In this document: positions 47,635-57,300 of the stretch, piece after piece
Layout of the letters: each line of letters begins with the position of its first letter
Position numbering within the stretch: position 1 is the first letter of the stretch
Translations under genes and position numbers: made by a program
The notes under the pieces: model-generated
The model's database searches: none
The model's input: the letters and a program-made list of their open reading frames with translations, nothing else
Told to the model about the DNA's origin: nothing
Source: Clostridiaceae bacterium
Lineage (GTDB): Bacteria > Bacillota > Clostridia > DSM-8532
Length of the DNA stretch: 64,000 nt
Direction: 5' to 3'
Assembly: GCA_012840245.1 (NCBI GenBank)
Contig: DULR01000063.1
Coordinates: 1-64,000 of the forward strand

Positions 47635-47727
47635 AAAATCGCACCTCCTCCAACCAATCTCGCCTATAAGGGACAGCAAGTGCATTTTGACACATTGCTG
47701 ATTTATTGCCCTTTTTCGTGCGGTTGC
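47635..47727 (-). promoter_or_regulatory. L21 leader RNA
   Basis: The 5' leader of rplU folds into a hairpin with arms AAGGG/CCCTT and AGCA/TGCT. Leaders of this type are thought to let a ribosomal protein regulate its own operon. The assignment rests on position and the stem only. Confidence 0.5.
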
Positions 47728-47733
47728 CGTTAT

Positions 47734-47762
47734 ATTGTAGCACAGCGGCTTTTCCATGTCAA
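47734..47762 (-). promoter_or_regulatory. Strong sigma-A promoter of the rplU operon
   Basis: On the minus strand TTGACA (47757-47762) and TACAAT (47734-47739) are exactly 17 bases apart, about 100 bases before rplU. Confidence 0.85.
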
Positions 47763-47808
47763 ATTAAATTTGGATACCGGGCCGGAGCAGTAAAAAATCG
47801 CTCCATTA

Positions 47809-47837
47809 TTGTCATTCTTAGCACAGCGAAAGATCTT
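47809..47837. repeat. Interspersed repeat A, degenerate half-element
   Basis: TTGTCATTCTTAGCACAGCG followed by AAAGATCTT matches the inverted arm of repeat A. The rest of the gap 47763-48020 holds this copy and the terminator below. Confidence 0.5.
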
Positions 47838-47951
47838 ATTCGATGGCTATGCGTGTTATAAGATTTTTAATCCAACTGCTCCAATCACCCGGATTTTTCA
47901 TTTGATTCGGACGCTTCTTCCGCTGAACAATATCAATATTATTACCTTTAA

Positions 47952-47985
47952 TAAAAAAAGTAAATCCAGCTAAGTTAAAGCTGGA
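47952..47985 (-). terminator. Terminator of the DUF2935-like gene
   Basis: TCCAGCT (47965-47971) pairs with AGCTGGA (47979-47985), and on the minus strand TTTACTTTTTTTATT follows. Confidence 0.8.
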
Positions 47986-48020
47986 CTCAGGCTGAATTAA
48001 AAAAAGCAAAGGATTTTATA

Positions 48021-48458
48021 TCAGTATGATCTGTTCGCATAATCGAGCACTGCCTGCATAATACCTATGAAATATTCGGATTCCCTGCGGATGTGGTTTA
48101 TTACTACCGGGGCTACCGGATTGTTTTTGACTGCATTGCTTTCAGACAAAATCTGATCCAGAAGTATTATAAACTGCTTGCTTTGATCAATGGCCTTTTC
48201 AAGGAATCGGACCAGTTCCTGAAGCATGCTGCGGCTTATATTTCCTCTGGATCTTGCAAGAGTTTCGATGTATTTTACCGTATTGCCCTTTGCCTGGTTG
48301 AATGACAGCTCATATTGCTGAAGCTGCATAACGAACATTTGCTCAAGATTTGGCTCGATCTGGCGAATCACCACAGTATGTTCGGCTTCCTGGTGTTTCC
48401 AGAATTCTGTTTCATCCAATGCACGAAGGAGATTTTTTTCCCCATAATAAAATTGCAT
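48021..48458 (-). CDS. Helical-bundle protein, DUF2935-like
   Basis: This 145-residue, all-helical protein has histidine and glutamate pairs (FWKHQEAEH near residues 20-28 and HIRRESEYF near 124-132) arranged as in metal-binding four-helix bundles. The pattern resembles half of a DUF2935 protein, whose members occur in spore formers. No signal peptide or membrane segment is present. A monocistronic unit with its own terminator. Metal binding is inference. Confidence 0.6.
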   Translation of the reverse strand: MQFYYGEKNLLRALDETEFWKHQEAEHTVVIRQIEPNLEQMFVMQLQQYELSFNQAKGNTVKYIETLARSRGNISRSMLQELVRFLEKAIDQSKQFIILLDQILSESNAVKNNPVAPVVINHIRRESEYFIGIMQAVLDYANRSY

Positions 48459-48537
48459 GATGCATCATCCTTTCATGATAAATACCTTATGCATCATTAT
48501 ATGAGGAATGTGTACAAGGCCGTGAAAGTCCTGTATC

Positions 48538-48573
48538 TTGTAGCTCATCCTTAGTGCTTGGCTACGGGCTACG
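48538..48573. repeat. Interspersed repeat E, copy 2
   Basis: TTGTAGCTCATCCTTAGTGC followed by TTGGCTACGGGCTACG, closely related to 14543-14578. It abuts the complete repeat A palindrome. Confidence 0.5.
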
Positions 48574-48583
48574 TAACCCTGCT

Positions 48584-48653
48584 ATGTCATCCTGAGCGAA
48601 GCGAAGGATCTAATAATAGATTCTTCGTCGCTTCGTTCCTCAGAATGACATGC
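48584..48653. repeat. Interspersed repeat A, complete palindromic copy
   Basis: Two inverted arms of about 30 bases, beginning TGTCATCCTGAGCGAAGCGA and ending CGTTCCTCAGAATGACA, flank a short AATAATA centre. Other copies in the window are single arms. Similar motifs are widespread in bacterial genomes. Confidence 0.8.
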
Positions 48654-48673
48654 CGATGTAGTTCGCATTGATC

Positions 48674-48712
48674 AAAAAAGTGCAGTAGCGGGAGATTTGC
48701 CGCTGCTGCACT
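48674..48712 (-). terminator. Terminator of the first PQQ-propeller gene
   Basis: AGTGCAGTAGCGG (from 48679) pairs with CCGCTGCTGCACT (to 48712) with one mismatch, and on the minus strand TTTTTTGAT follows. Confidence 0.85.
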
Positions 48713-48740
48713 TTATCATTCAATATGTCAGAAGTGATTA

Positions 48741-50561
48741 TTATTTTATCCTTACGCCGAAGATTTTCTTTGCGTAGGAGCCGACAACGGCGATATCATC
48801 ATATACCGAAGGCGAGCTTTCGATGTTCACTCCCAGCGATACCTTGTCCAGGTCTTCGCCTGTCATGGGGTCGAACAATCTCATGAAACCGTCATATCCG
48901 CATAAAAGCGCATAGGTTTTCCCATCGTCACCCTTTATTGCCACAGGTGAGCTCCAGCTGTAATTATCGAGCTGACGTACCCAAATTTCTTCACCTGTCT
49001 TCTTGTCCAGAGCCACCAGCTTTCCATCCATCTGGCTTCCGGTGAAGCAAACAGGGAAAATGATCCTGTCGGCTATATCATCCTTGCCGAGCAGAGGTGT
49101 TCCCAGAACGCCGCCGTTGATGCCTGAACGGTAATAACAAGTGTAATCCCTTTGCCATATCAGTTCTCCTGTAAGAGCGTTGAACTTGCGTATGTTTGCA
49201 TCGGCTTTGCTTGCTTTGCCGTTAGCACAGCGCTTGTCGACTTCATTTGCAGTATAGATGAATACTCCATCCTCTTCTTCCTCTATAACTATGGTGCTGT
49301 CGGTATCATCTCCCACATCATACATCCATACCGGCTCCAGATTGTTTATATCGAGGCAGAGAAGTGTTCCTCCGTTATCCACGGTATACATGAGGTTCCT
49401 GTAGATCGCGGGTGAATTTTCGATGCCATAATCGGCTCCGGGACTGTTATAGGAGGATTTGTACTGGAACTTCGTCACTTCAGGAGAAATGGACAGAGTT
49501 CCGGTAGACTCGTCATATTTTGTGTTGAGCTTAGTCTTATATATAAGACCGTTTTCACCCACATTGATCAATGTGTCGGTTTCCTTGCTCAATATGCCCG
49601 ATGAGTCGAATGCTCCCCATGAACCTCTGTAGGATAAAGGATCTTTTCCCATGATACTGAATATCTCTTTCTGATCTATAAGGCTGTAGATCCTGTATTT
49701 GAAGTCAGTATATTTCCCGTTGTTTTCGTTCAATCCCATTCCGGTATAGAAAAGAGGATAGCCGCGGGGATCGACCATGCCAGTTCCCTTGATCGAATAG
49801 CCAAGCTTTATTTTATCGCGGGTAGGTTTTCCTGTTTTAAGATCCAAAAAGTATATATTTCCATCCAGAATAGGATAGATCACTTCGGTAAGGTCATTAT
49901 TCTTAAATTCCTCTTTGACATTCATAACGTTTACTGTTTCCTTGGGCCAGTTGATTATTATTGGCTGGCCTGTCCAGCCCGAGCCCGGCCAGTAGCTGTT
50001 ATGGGCGCTTATTGCTCCGGTTTCATGCTCCCAGATTATTTCAAGCTTTTTCTCTTTTACGTCGCGCGTTCCGTAAGCGGCAAAATCACGGTAGTTATTG
50101 CCTCTGAAGGTGGTCACGCCCTTCTGTTCGGTATAGGCTTTGGCCCTCGGAAAAGCCAGAATATAATCAGGTTTGTAGTCCACCTTTTTACCATTCTGAT
50201 AAACGGAGTATGTAATAACTCCGCCGTTACTGAATTTTTTCTGGTATGTTCCTTCGGAAACTTTGGTACTGCTTACATAGGAAGGCAGCTCAGTAATATC
50301 CAGGACCAGCTGAGCGGGATCGGTTATCTCGGGCGGAGGGGTCGGTTCAGGTGTGGGTGTAGGCTCGGGTGTCTGCTCCGGCGTCGCTGATACCGATGGT
50401 GAAGGTGAAGTACCCTGCGAGGGGGTGGGCGAATTCTGGGCAACATTGGGGTCCAGTTTCCCCTGGAATATCAAAAGGCCTAATAATACGACCAGAGTTA
50501 CAGCCAAAAGTATCACCACTGTAACTAATTTATTCGATTGACTGTTTCTGCGATTACTCAT
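48741..50561 (-). CDS. Membrane-anchored PQQ-type beta-propeller protein 1
   Basis: The 606-residue protein has a short cytoplasmic N-terminus, one membrane segment (about residues 12-32), a Ser/Thr/Pro/Glu-rich linker of TPEPTP type (about 45-80) and a large propeller domain with repeats such as GNIYFLDLKTGKP, GTLLCLDINNLEP and GKLVALDKKTGEEIW. PQQ is probably not bound; such propellers usually scaffold or bind partners outside the cell. The frame opens at 50693, but the first 44 codons are repeat A sequence; GGAGG before the ATG at 50561 fixes the start. It is a paralogue of the gene upstream. Confidence 0.85.
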   Translation of the reverse strand: MSNRRNSQSNKLVTVVILLAVTLVVLLGLLIFQGKLDPNVAQNSPTPSQGTSPSPSVSATPEQTPEPTPTPEPTPPPEITDPAQLVLDITELPSYVSSTKVSEGTYQKKFSNGGVITYSVYQNGKKVDYKPDYILAFPRAKAYTEQKGVTTFRGNNYRDFAAYGTRDVKEKKLEIIWEHETGAISAHNSYWPGSGWTGQPIIINWPKETVNVMNVKEEFKNNDLTEVIYPILDGNIYFLDLKTGKPTRDKIKLGYSIKGTGMVDPRGYPLFYTGMGLNENNGKYTDFKYRIYSLIDQKEIFSIMGKDPLSYRGSWGAFDSSGILSKETDTLINVGENGLIYKTKLNTKYDESTGTLSISPEVTKFQYKSSYNSPGADYGIENSPAIYRNLMYTVDNGGTLLCLDINNLEPVWMYDVGDDTDSTIVIEEEEDGVFIYTANEVDKRCANGKASKADANIRKFNALTGELIWQRDYTCYYRSGINGGVLGTPLLGKDDIADRIIFPVCFTGSQMDGKLVALDKKTGEEIWVRQLDNYSWSSPVAIKGDDGKTYALLCGYDGFMRLFDPMTGEDLDKVSLGVNIESSPSVYDDIAVVGSYAKKIFGVRIK

Positions 50562-50620
50562 AAAAATTCCTCCGTATATTTCACAAGCAAAATAAAGAAT
50601 TTGCAAACCAGTATTATCAG

Positions 50621-50654
50621 CTGATAAGATTACTTCGCTGCGCTCAGAATGACT
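50621..50654. repeat. Interspersed repeat A, half-element
   Basis: GATAAGATTACTTCGCTGCG followed by CTCAGAATGACTT. It lies between the two propeller genes and extends the open frame of the downstream one artificially. Confidence 0.65.
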
Positions 50655-50705
50655 TAAGGGATAAAATCCCATCCGTTTTCTTTCAGGATGCAACAGAGCC
50701 GTCCG

Positions 50706-52541
50706 CTACTTCAGCTTTATACCGAATATTTTCTGTGCATAGGACCCAACAACGATCATATCGTCATAAACTGCCGGAGATGATTCTATATTGGCCCCCA
50801 GACTTATGGTATCAAGATCTCTGCCGGTTTTGGGATCGAACAGATGCAGAAGTCCGCTGAAATCGGTGAAAAGACCATAGGTTTTGCCTTCAGAGCTCCT
50901 GACGGCAACAGGCGAACACCAGCTGTAGGCATTAAGCTGTCTCTTCCATACCTCTTCTCCGGTTTTTTTGTCCAGTGCAACAAGAATACCATCCTGAGCC
51001 GAACCGGTAAAGCATATGTTAAAAATAATTATATCACTGATATCGTCTTTTCCCAATAGTGGCGTTCCCAGTGCTCCTCCGTTGATGTAATAATTGTACA
51101 CGCAGCTGTAATCCTTCTGCCATATGAGTTCTCCGGTAAGGGCATTGAATTTGCGTATATTGGCGTCCTCCCGGCTTTTGCTTTTCTGGCTCCTTTTGTC
51201 CACCTGATTGGCGGTATAGACGAAAACCCCTTCATCGGTTTCTTCTATAACAGGTGAGGAGTCTGTGTCATCTCCCACATCATACGTCCATACCGGTTTC
51301 ATGGTATTCAGGTCAAGGCATTGGAAAATGCCGCCGTTGTCACAGAAATACATATAATTTTTGTAATAGGCAGGCGAGTTTTCTATACCCAGCTCAACAT
51401 TCGTGGAATCCTTGTACCTGTATTTTGTCAGCTGCGGCGCTATGGAAATGGTGCCCGCTTCGCGGTCGAACCTGGTATTGAGCTTGACTCTGTAAACCAG
51501 ACCGTTCTCGCCGGCTTCAATAAGGGTGTCTGTTTTTTTGTCCACGATCGCCGAGGAGTCGAAAGCTCCCCATTTCCTGAAGGCAACAGGATCACGGCCC
51601 ATGATGTCATACATCAGCGTCTGGTCGATGAGGCTGAATATCTTGTATTTGAACTCGGTTATTATGTCACCGTTCTCATTGAGGCCCATACCTACATAGA
51701 GAATGGGATATCCCCTCGGGTCTACCATTCCCGTTCCCTTCATGGGAAAACCAACGTTGATCTTATCCCTGGTAGGCTTTCCGGTCTCAAGATCAAGGAA
51801 ATAGATATTACCGTCCAGTGTTGGATAAATAACCTCGACAAGATCCTTGTCCTTATACTGGTCATCGATATTCATCATCTTCCGAACGTCTTCAGGCCAG
51901 TTCACCAGAAGAGGCTGGCCTGTCCAGCCTGTCCCCGGCCAGAAGCTGTTTTCGGCTTTTATTGCGCCGATGTTGTAGGACCATACTATTTCAAGCTTCT
52001 TCTCGTTTATGGTCCTGGTGCCATATGAGGCCGTATCTCTGTAATGATTGCCCCTGAATGCAGTTATACCTTTAAGGTCGGAGTATTCCTCCGGCCTTCC
52101 GAATATTATCTCATCCTTGGGGATATATTCGACAGGCAGGTTGTTTTCAAAGACCCAGTAATCCATCGTTGTTCCGTCGCTCTTGTAGAAGGTTTTGCTC
52201 CTGTCGTCATATGCCATTGCTCCTGTGAAAATGGCCGGATCTTCCCAGGAAACATCGAGAACTGCCCGGTCGGTGCTTTCCTCAGGCATGGGCTCGGGAG
52301 TCGGCCACGGGGTCGGTTCAGGAGTGGGCGTTTCAGGAAGCATGACATCCTCAGAATCGGGAGTTGCAGCCGGAGTTGCAGTCGGAGACGGGTTTTTTGA
52401 TGTCTTCAGATTATCTGATGAAAAAGGAAGCTTTCCTTTAATAGCGAAAGTTATGCCGGCTGCTGTAATTGCGATCAGTATAAGAAAAGTTAAAAATTTA
52501 ACCGGATTGAATCTTCTTTTTTTTCTATAGTATCTGTTCAT
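50706..52541 (-). CDS. Membrane-anchored PQQ-type beta-propeller protein 2
   Basis: A 611-residue paralogue of the previous protein, from a tandem duplication. It has a very basic N-terminus (MNRYYRKKRRF), one membrane segment (about 15-34), a TP-rich linker (about 48-90) and the same propeller with blocks GITAFRGNHYRDTASYGTR, GTGWTGQPLLVNWP, DPRGYPILYVGMG and LVALDKKTGEEVWKRQL. GAGGAG lies 7 bases before the ATG. The ligand is unknown. Confidence 0.86.
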   Translation of the reverse strand: MNRYYRKKRRFNPVKFLTFLILIAITAAGITFAIKGKLPFSSDNLKTSKNPSPTATPAATPDSEDVMLPETPTPEPTPWPTPEPMPEESTDRAVLDVSWEDPAIFTGAMAYDDRSKTFYKSDGTTMDYWVFENNLPVEYIPKDEIIFGRPEEYSDLKGITAFRGNHYRDTASYGTRTINEKKLEIVWSYNIGAIKAENSFWPGTGWTGQPLLVNWPEDVRKMMNIDDQYKDKDLVEVIYPTLDGNIYFLDLETGKPTRDKINVGFPMKGTGMVDPRGYPILYVGMGLNENGDIITEFKYKIFSLIDQTLMYDIMGRDPVAFRKWGAFDSSAIVDKKTDTLIEAGENGLVYRVKLNTRFDREAGTISIAPQLTKYRYKDSTNVELGIENSPAYYKNYMYFCDNGGIFQCLDLNTMKPVWTYDVGDDTDSSPVIEETDEGVFVYTANQVDKRSQKSKSREDANIRKFNALTGELIWQKDYSCVYNYYINGGALGTPLLGKDDISDIIIFNICFTGSAQDGILVALDKKTGEEVWKRQLNAYSWCSPVAVRSSEGKTYGLFTDFSGLLHLFDPKTGRDLDTISLGANIESSPAVYDDMIVVGSYAQKIFGIKLK

Positions 52542-52712
52542 TTGCTTCGCTCCTCGTATATTTCTGGCCGGACAAATGCCTCGCCTGTTTTCGGCCTGTT
52601 CATCACAGTGGAATTATTTCCTGAAATCCAGGAGAAATATAATCTCAAAGCATAAATCCATCAGCAATATATTTTTTCGCATGTCCATTATAATTAATAA
52701 AATCTATAAAGT

Positions 52713-54134
52713 CTACAATCCCCAGGAATTATTGATGGCTTCTTCAGCCAGGAACAAGCCTATATATTTTGCATTCTTCCATACCAGATCATCGAACTTT
52801 TTATCGTTATGGGGCACATCAGTATTATTGTACGGAGTCAGTTCTATACAAAACGCCGGGCGCAGGAACTCAAGCCGGAACCAGTTCTCATATCCGGCGG
52901 CATATATCCTGGGATCTTCCGAAACCGGCATCAATGAATATTTCGTAAGCTTCGAAAGTCTTTTGGCCAGGTCTTTCACACCCGGGATCAGGTCCACCGT
53001 AGCCCTGTCGGCCCAGTATATGACATTTCCTTTTGTATGGAAGGAGGCAGCCAGAATGAAAACATTGGCCTTTGACAGCTCCATCATTGCCTTCACCTCG
53101 GGCTCAGTAGCGGAGGATTCGCCTTTGAAGCTCTCTGATGCAGGTCTTCCCACCTCATCATATTTCTTTTCCCATTCGGCGGGATACTGGCGGTTCAGAT
53201 CGACCCCGTTGATGTTTGCCTTCCACTCCCTGTAAGTATTTCTTAGCATGGCCATAGCTGTTACCGCCTCTTTATCGCCCACAGCTTCAATTCCGTTGAT
53301 AACAAGATTGACTCCGTCAGGATTCACCATAGGGACGATGTAAATGCATATCTGATCGAGAATGTTTCTTACATCGTAATTTCCGAAACTGCCCGAACCG
53401 TAATATGCTTTTGCGTACTCCTCGGTCATTTTCATAAGGTATGTGCTTGAAATGTATTCCCTGGCGTGATGGGAGCCGCACAGGATGATCTTCTTATCTC
53501 CCTTTCCAAGCTTAATGAGAGTAAGGTCTCTGCCTTCGACAGACCGGCCTGCCGTGTCCAGCGATATTATATCAGGATAAAGAGCTTCAAGCTCCAGACA
53601 GTCTTCTCTCATCTGATCGTAGGTATAAGGGACATAAGGGTTTACAGCGCCCTTCAGCGTTTCGGGAGGTGCTGTCGGAGCAGGTGTGACAGCAGTCTTT
53701 GGATCATGTGTTGATGATGGTTTTGGTGCAGGTGCAGAGGTCGGGGCCGGATCAGGAGTAACTTCGGGTTCAGGTGTTTCTGAAGGCATAGCAGTAACCG
53801 AAGGTTCGGGAGTATTGATACCTTCTGTGTCCGGTGTCACTTCCTGTCCTTGTTGGTGTTCAGGTTCAGGTGTATCGGTAGGTTCGTGTTCCGGATATGA
53901 TATTTCAACAGGATCATTAAGGCCGTAAGTAGTCTCCGGGTCCTCATTCATTTCATTATATCCGGCAGTATCATTGTCCCGAGACATATACCCCTCCACA
54001 GCAAATCTCCCGCATGATGCCAGAAAACCTGACAATAAACAAACGGCAAGCAATAAAGCAGGTTTTCCTCTCAACCTTACTTTATGCTGCCGCGTAATGT
54101 TTATAGAACAGTGAGACCCAGGCTGCACGAACAT
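52713..54134 (-). CDS. Secreted M14 metallocarboxypeptidase with lipoprotein-like signal
   Basis: The 473-residue protein has a signal with a lipobox-like LASC (about residues 36-39), a long acidic TPEP-type linker (about 65-155) and an M14 zinc peptidase domain. Zinc ligands appear as H and E in SHHAREY and H in FHTKGN, and the catalytic glutamate in CIELTPY. Relatives include gamma-D-glutamyl-diaminopimelate peptidases that trim peptidoglycan, a plausible role here. AGGAG lies 7 bases before the ATG at 54134; an ATG at 54170 has none. Confidence 0.87.
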   Translation of the reverse strand: MFVQPGSHCSINITRQHKVRLRGKPALLLAVCLLSGFLASCGRFAVEGYMSRDNDTAGYNEMNEDPETTYGLNDPVEISYPEHEPTDTPEPEHQQGQEVTPDTEGINTPEPSVTAMPSETPEPEVTPDPAPTSAPAPKPSSTHDPKTAVTPAPTAPPETLKGAVNPYVPYTYDQMREDCLELEALYPDIISLDTAGRSVEGRDLTLIKLGKGDKKIILCGSHHAREYISSTYLMKMTEEYAKAYYGSGSFGNYDVRNILDQICIYIVPMVNPDGVNLVINGIEAVGDKEAVTAMAMLRNTYREWKANINGVDLNRQYPAEWEKKYDEVGRPASESFKGESSATEPEVKAMMELSKANVFILAASFHTKGNVIYWADRATVDLIPGVKDLAKRLSKLTKYSLMPVSEDPRIYAAGYENWFRLEFLRPAFCIELTPYNNTDVPHNDKKFDDLVWKNAKYIGLFLAEEAINNSWGL

Positions 54135-54221
54135 ATGATGTCTCCTTATGAAGCTGTTTATATTTCTCATATATTATATAAGCTAATACTGTACAAGTAT
54201 GTTTCTGAGCCCTGATCAAAA

Positions 54222-54270
54222 CGAAGCGGAGTGAAAGATCTTATAGGTCATTCTCTTCGCTCCGGATGAT
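54222..54270. repeat. Interspersed repeat A, degenerate two-armed copy
   Basis: ACGAAGCGGAGTGAAAGATC and CTCTTCGCTCCGGATGAT form the two arms. It sits beside the GGGACGG palindrome at 54277. Confidence 0.5.
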
Positions 54271-54276
54271 ATTGAC

Positions 54277-54309
54277 AATGAGTCAAAGTGTCCGTCCCCT
54301 ATACTCATT
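54277..54309. repeat. GGGACGG-core palindrome (arms AATGAGT/ACTCATT)
   Basis: Exact arms AATGAGT (54277-54283) and ACTCATT (54303-54309) around AAAGTGTCCGTCCCC. It abuts the purL stop codon by one base. Confidence 0.75.
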
Positions 54310-54310
54310 C

Positions 54311-57300
54311 TTAAAGGAAATACGAGACTCCGGATTCGAATATTTTCTGATCCTTTTTGCCCGGTACGTTCATGTAGGCATGGGGAGTAAATCGCTCATC
54401 ATGCGCCATTTTCCCAAAGATCCTGCCATCCCTGCTGGTGATGCCTTCGATGGCCATTACCGATCCATTTGGATTATAGCGTATATCCATAGTCGGATTT
54501 CCGTCAGGATCAACATACTGTGTAGCGATCTGCCCGGACTCCACAAGCTCCTGCAGAACTGGCCCGCTGGCCACGAATCTTCCTTCTCCGTGTGAAACTG
54601 CGACAGTATAAACCTCTCCCACCTGTACCTTTGAAAGCCATGGCGACAGGTTCGAGGCCACTCTTGTCCGGACCAGGGTGGAGACATGCCGTCCGATGGT
54701 ATTGAATGTGAGGGTCGGACAGGTTTCATCCAATGGCCTTATCTCGCCATATGGCAGAAGCCCCAGCTTTACGAGAGCCTGGAAACCGTTACATATTCCC
54801 AGTATAAGACCATCACGCTTATTCAGAAGGTTCATGACCGCCTCTGTCAGATAAGGATTCCTGAAAACAGTGGCAATGAACTTGCCTGATCCGTCAGGCT
54901 CATCACCGGCGCTGAACCCGCCGGGGATCATTATAATATTGCTCTGATCTATGCATTTTTTCATCTCGGCGATCGATTCTTCGATTTCTATCGCCGTCAG
55001 ATTTCTCAACACCAGGATCTCTGTTAAGGCACCGGCCTCTTCAAATTTGCGCTTCAGGTCATACTCGCAGTTTGTTCCCGGGAATACCGGAATAAAGACT
55101 CTCGGCCTTGCTGTTTTGACGCTGCCCTTTTTCCTTCCTCCGGCATTATAACTTATTGCTTCAACATGACCTGCATCACCGTCGGTCTTAGTCGGGAATA
55201 TTTTTTCAAGGGGCTCCATCCATGCAGCGATCAGTTCATCCAACTGCATTTCTCCCCAGCTCGTCATGATGACCGGTTCAGAGGTGGTTGTTCCGATCAA
55301 TGCGTGATCGATTCCTTCAAACAATCGTGCTATATCCCTGCCACCCTCGACCTCTACTACCAGTGAGCCATAATCCAGCATAAAGAGGCGATCGAATCCG
55401 ATGTCCTCAAGCCTGACACCGATGCCGTTTCCGAAGCACATCTTGCTGATGGTCTCGGCCAGGCCTCCTGCTTTTATCGAGGATGCGGACAATATCTCTC
55501 TTTTTCTGATCAGTTCATTGACCCTGGTATAAACCGAGTCCAGAGATACAAAATCAGGAAGCCTCAGATCATCCTTTTTGACTGAAACAAGCACGACTGA
55601 GCTTCCGGCCTTTTTGAACTCGGGTGAAACCGCAAAGGTCACATCGGTGGGAGCAAGGGCGAATGATACCAGAGTAGGAGGAACATTCATGTCCCTGAAT
55701 GTACCTGACATGCTGTCCTTTCCGCCTATTGCGGGAACCTTCAGTGAATATTGGGTATAGAATGCTCCCATCAGCGCTGAAAAAGGCTTGCCCCATTTTT
55801 CAGGATCGCTGCCCAGCTTTTCGAAATATTCCTGGAGGGTTAGTCTTGCCTTTTTATAGTTTCCTCCCATGGCCACCAGCCTTGCCAGTGATTCCACGAT
55901 CGCGTAAACAGCTCCATGGAACGGGCTCCATTTTGAAACGTCCGGATTATATCCGAATGTCATTATTGTTCCTGTGATAGTGTTACCGTTTTCAACCGGC
56001 AGCTTTGCGATCATCCCTTCGGTGGGTGTAAGCTGATACCTGCCTCCGAAGGGCATCTGTACCGTGCCGCCGCCAATGGTGCTGTCGAAGCGTTCTACAA
56101 GGCCCTTCTGGCTGCAGACATTCAATCTCTGGAGGTTTCTCTTCCATGCTTCCAGGGGACTGCTGCGCAATTCTTCTATCTCCTGCGGCAGCTTATCAAG
56201 TACACTTCCCGACATTTCAGCTCCGTTTACCTTAATTTTGGTTCTTTGCTTGACACCATTCGTATTTAAAAAGTCCCGGCTTATATCAACTATGGTCTTC
56301 CCTCGCCAGCTCATCTTAAGGCGTCCGGAGTCATTTACCACAGCGACCTTTGTTGCCTCGAGATTTTCTTTTCTGGCTTCTTCAATAAATCTGTTCACAT
56401 TTTCAGGCGAGACCACGACGGCCATTCTTTCCTGTGATTCGGAAATAGCAAGTTCGGTTCCGTCAAGTCCCTCATATTTTTTCGGTATGGCGTCAAGATT
56501 TATATCGAGCCCGTCGGCAAGCTCTCCGATGGCTACAGATACGCCGCCTGCGCCAAAATCGTTGCATTTCTTGATCATTCGTGCGACTGAGGGCTTCCTG
56601 AACAGGCGCTGGATCTTTCTCTCGGTGGGCGGATTGCCCTTCTGCACTTCGGCTCCGCAAGTTAAAAGAGAATCCTCGGTGTGTTCCTTGGAAGACCCTG
56701 TTGCTCCTCCGCAGCCGTCACGGCCTGTGCGTCCGCCCAGCAGGATTATGATATCCCCCGCCTCTGGGCTCCTTCTTACCACATTGCTCCTCGGAGCCGC
56801 TCCTACCACCGCGCCTATCTCCATTCTCTTTGCCACATAGTCTTCATGGTAAACTTCAGCGACCATTCCTGTGGCAAGTCCTATCTGATTGCCATAGGAG
56901 CTGTATCCGTGAGCAGCCCTGGTGGTTATCACTCTTTGCGGCAGTTTTCCGGGCAGGGTCTCAGAAAGCGGTGTCCTCGGATCGCCCGAGCCGGTGACAC
57001 GCATTGCCTGGTAAACATAGGATCGTCCCGATAGAGGATCCCTTATAGCTCCCCCCAGGCATGTGGCGGCTCCGCCAAACGGCTCTATTTCAGTTGGATG
57101 ATTGTGGGTTTCATTCTTGAACATGACCAGCCATTCTTCAGGCTTGTCATCTACTATGGCATTTACAATGATACTGCAGGCATTGATTTCATCAGATTCA
57201 TCAAGATTGTCAAGATCGCCGGTGGACTTTAAATATTTCATGGCCAGAGTCGCGATATCCATCAGGCTGATATCTTTGATTTTATCTGTATAGATCTTTT

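Noticed and set aside
50562-50693. 44-codon N-terminal extension of propeller gene 1
   Set aside because: It is translated repeat A (SHSERSEVI); the ATG at 50561 has the ribosome binding site and begins the membrane-anchor segment.
51321-52028. Plus-strand frame of 235 codons inside propeller gene 2
   Set aside because: Antisense shadow of a conserved coding region, without a ribosome binding site.
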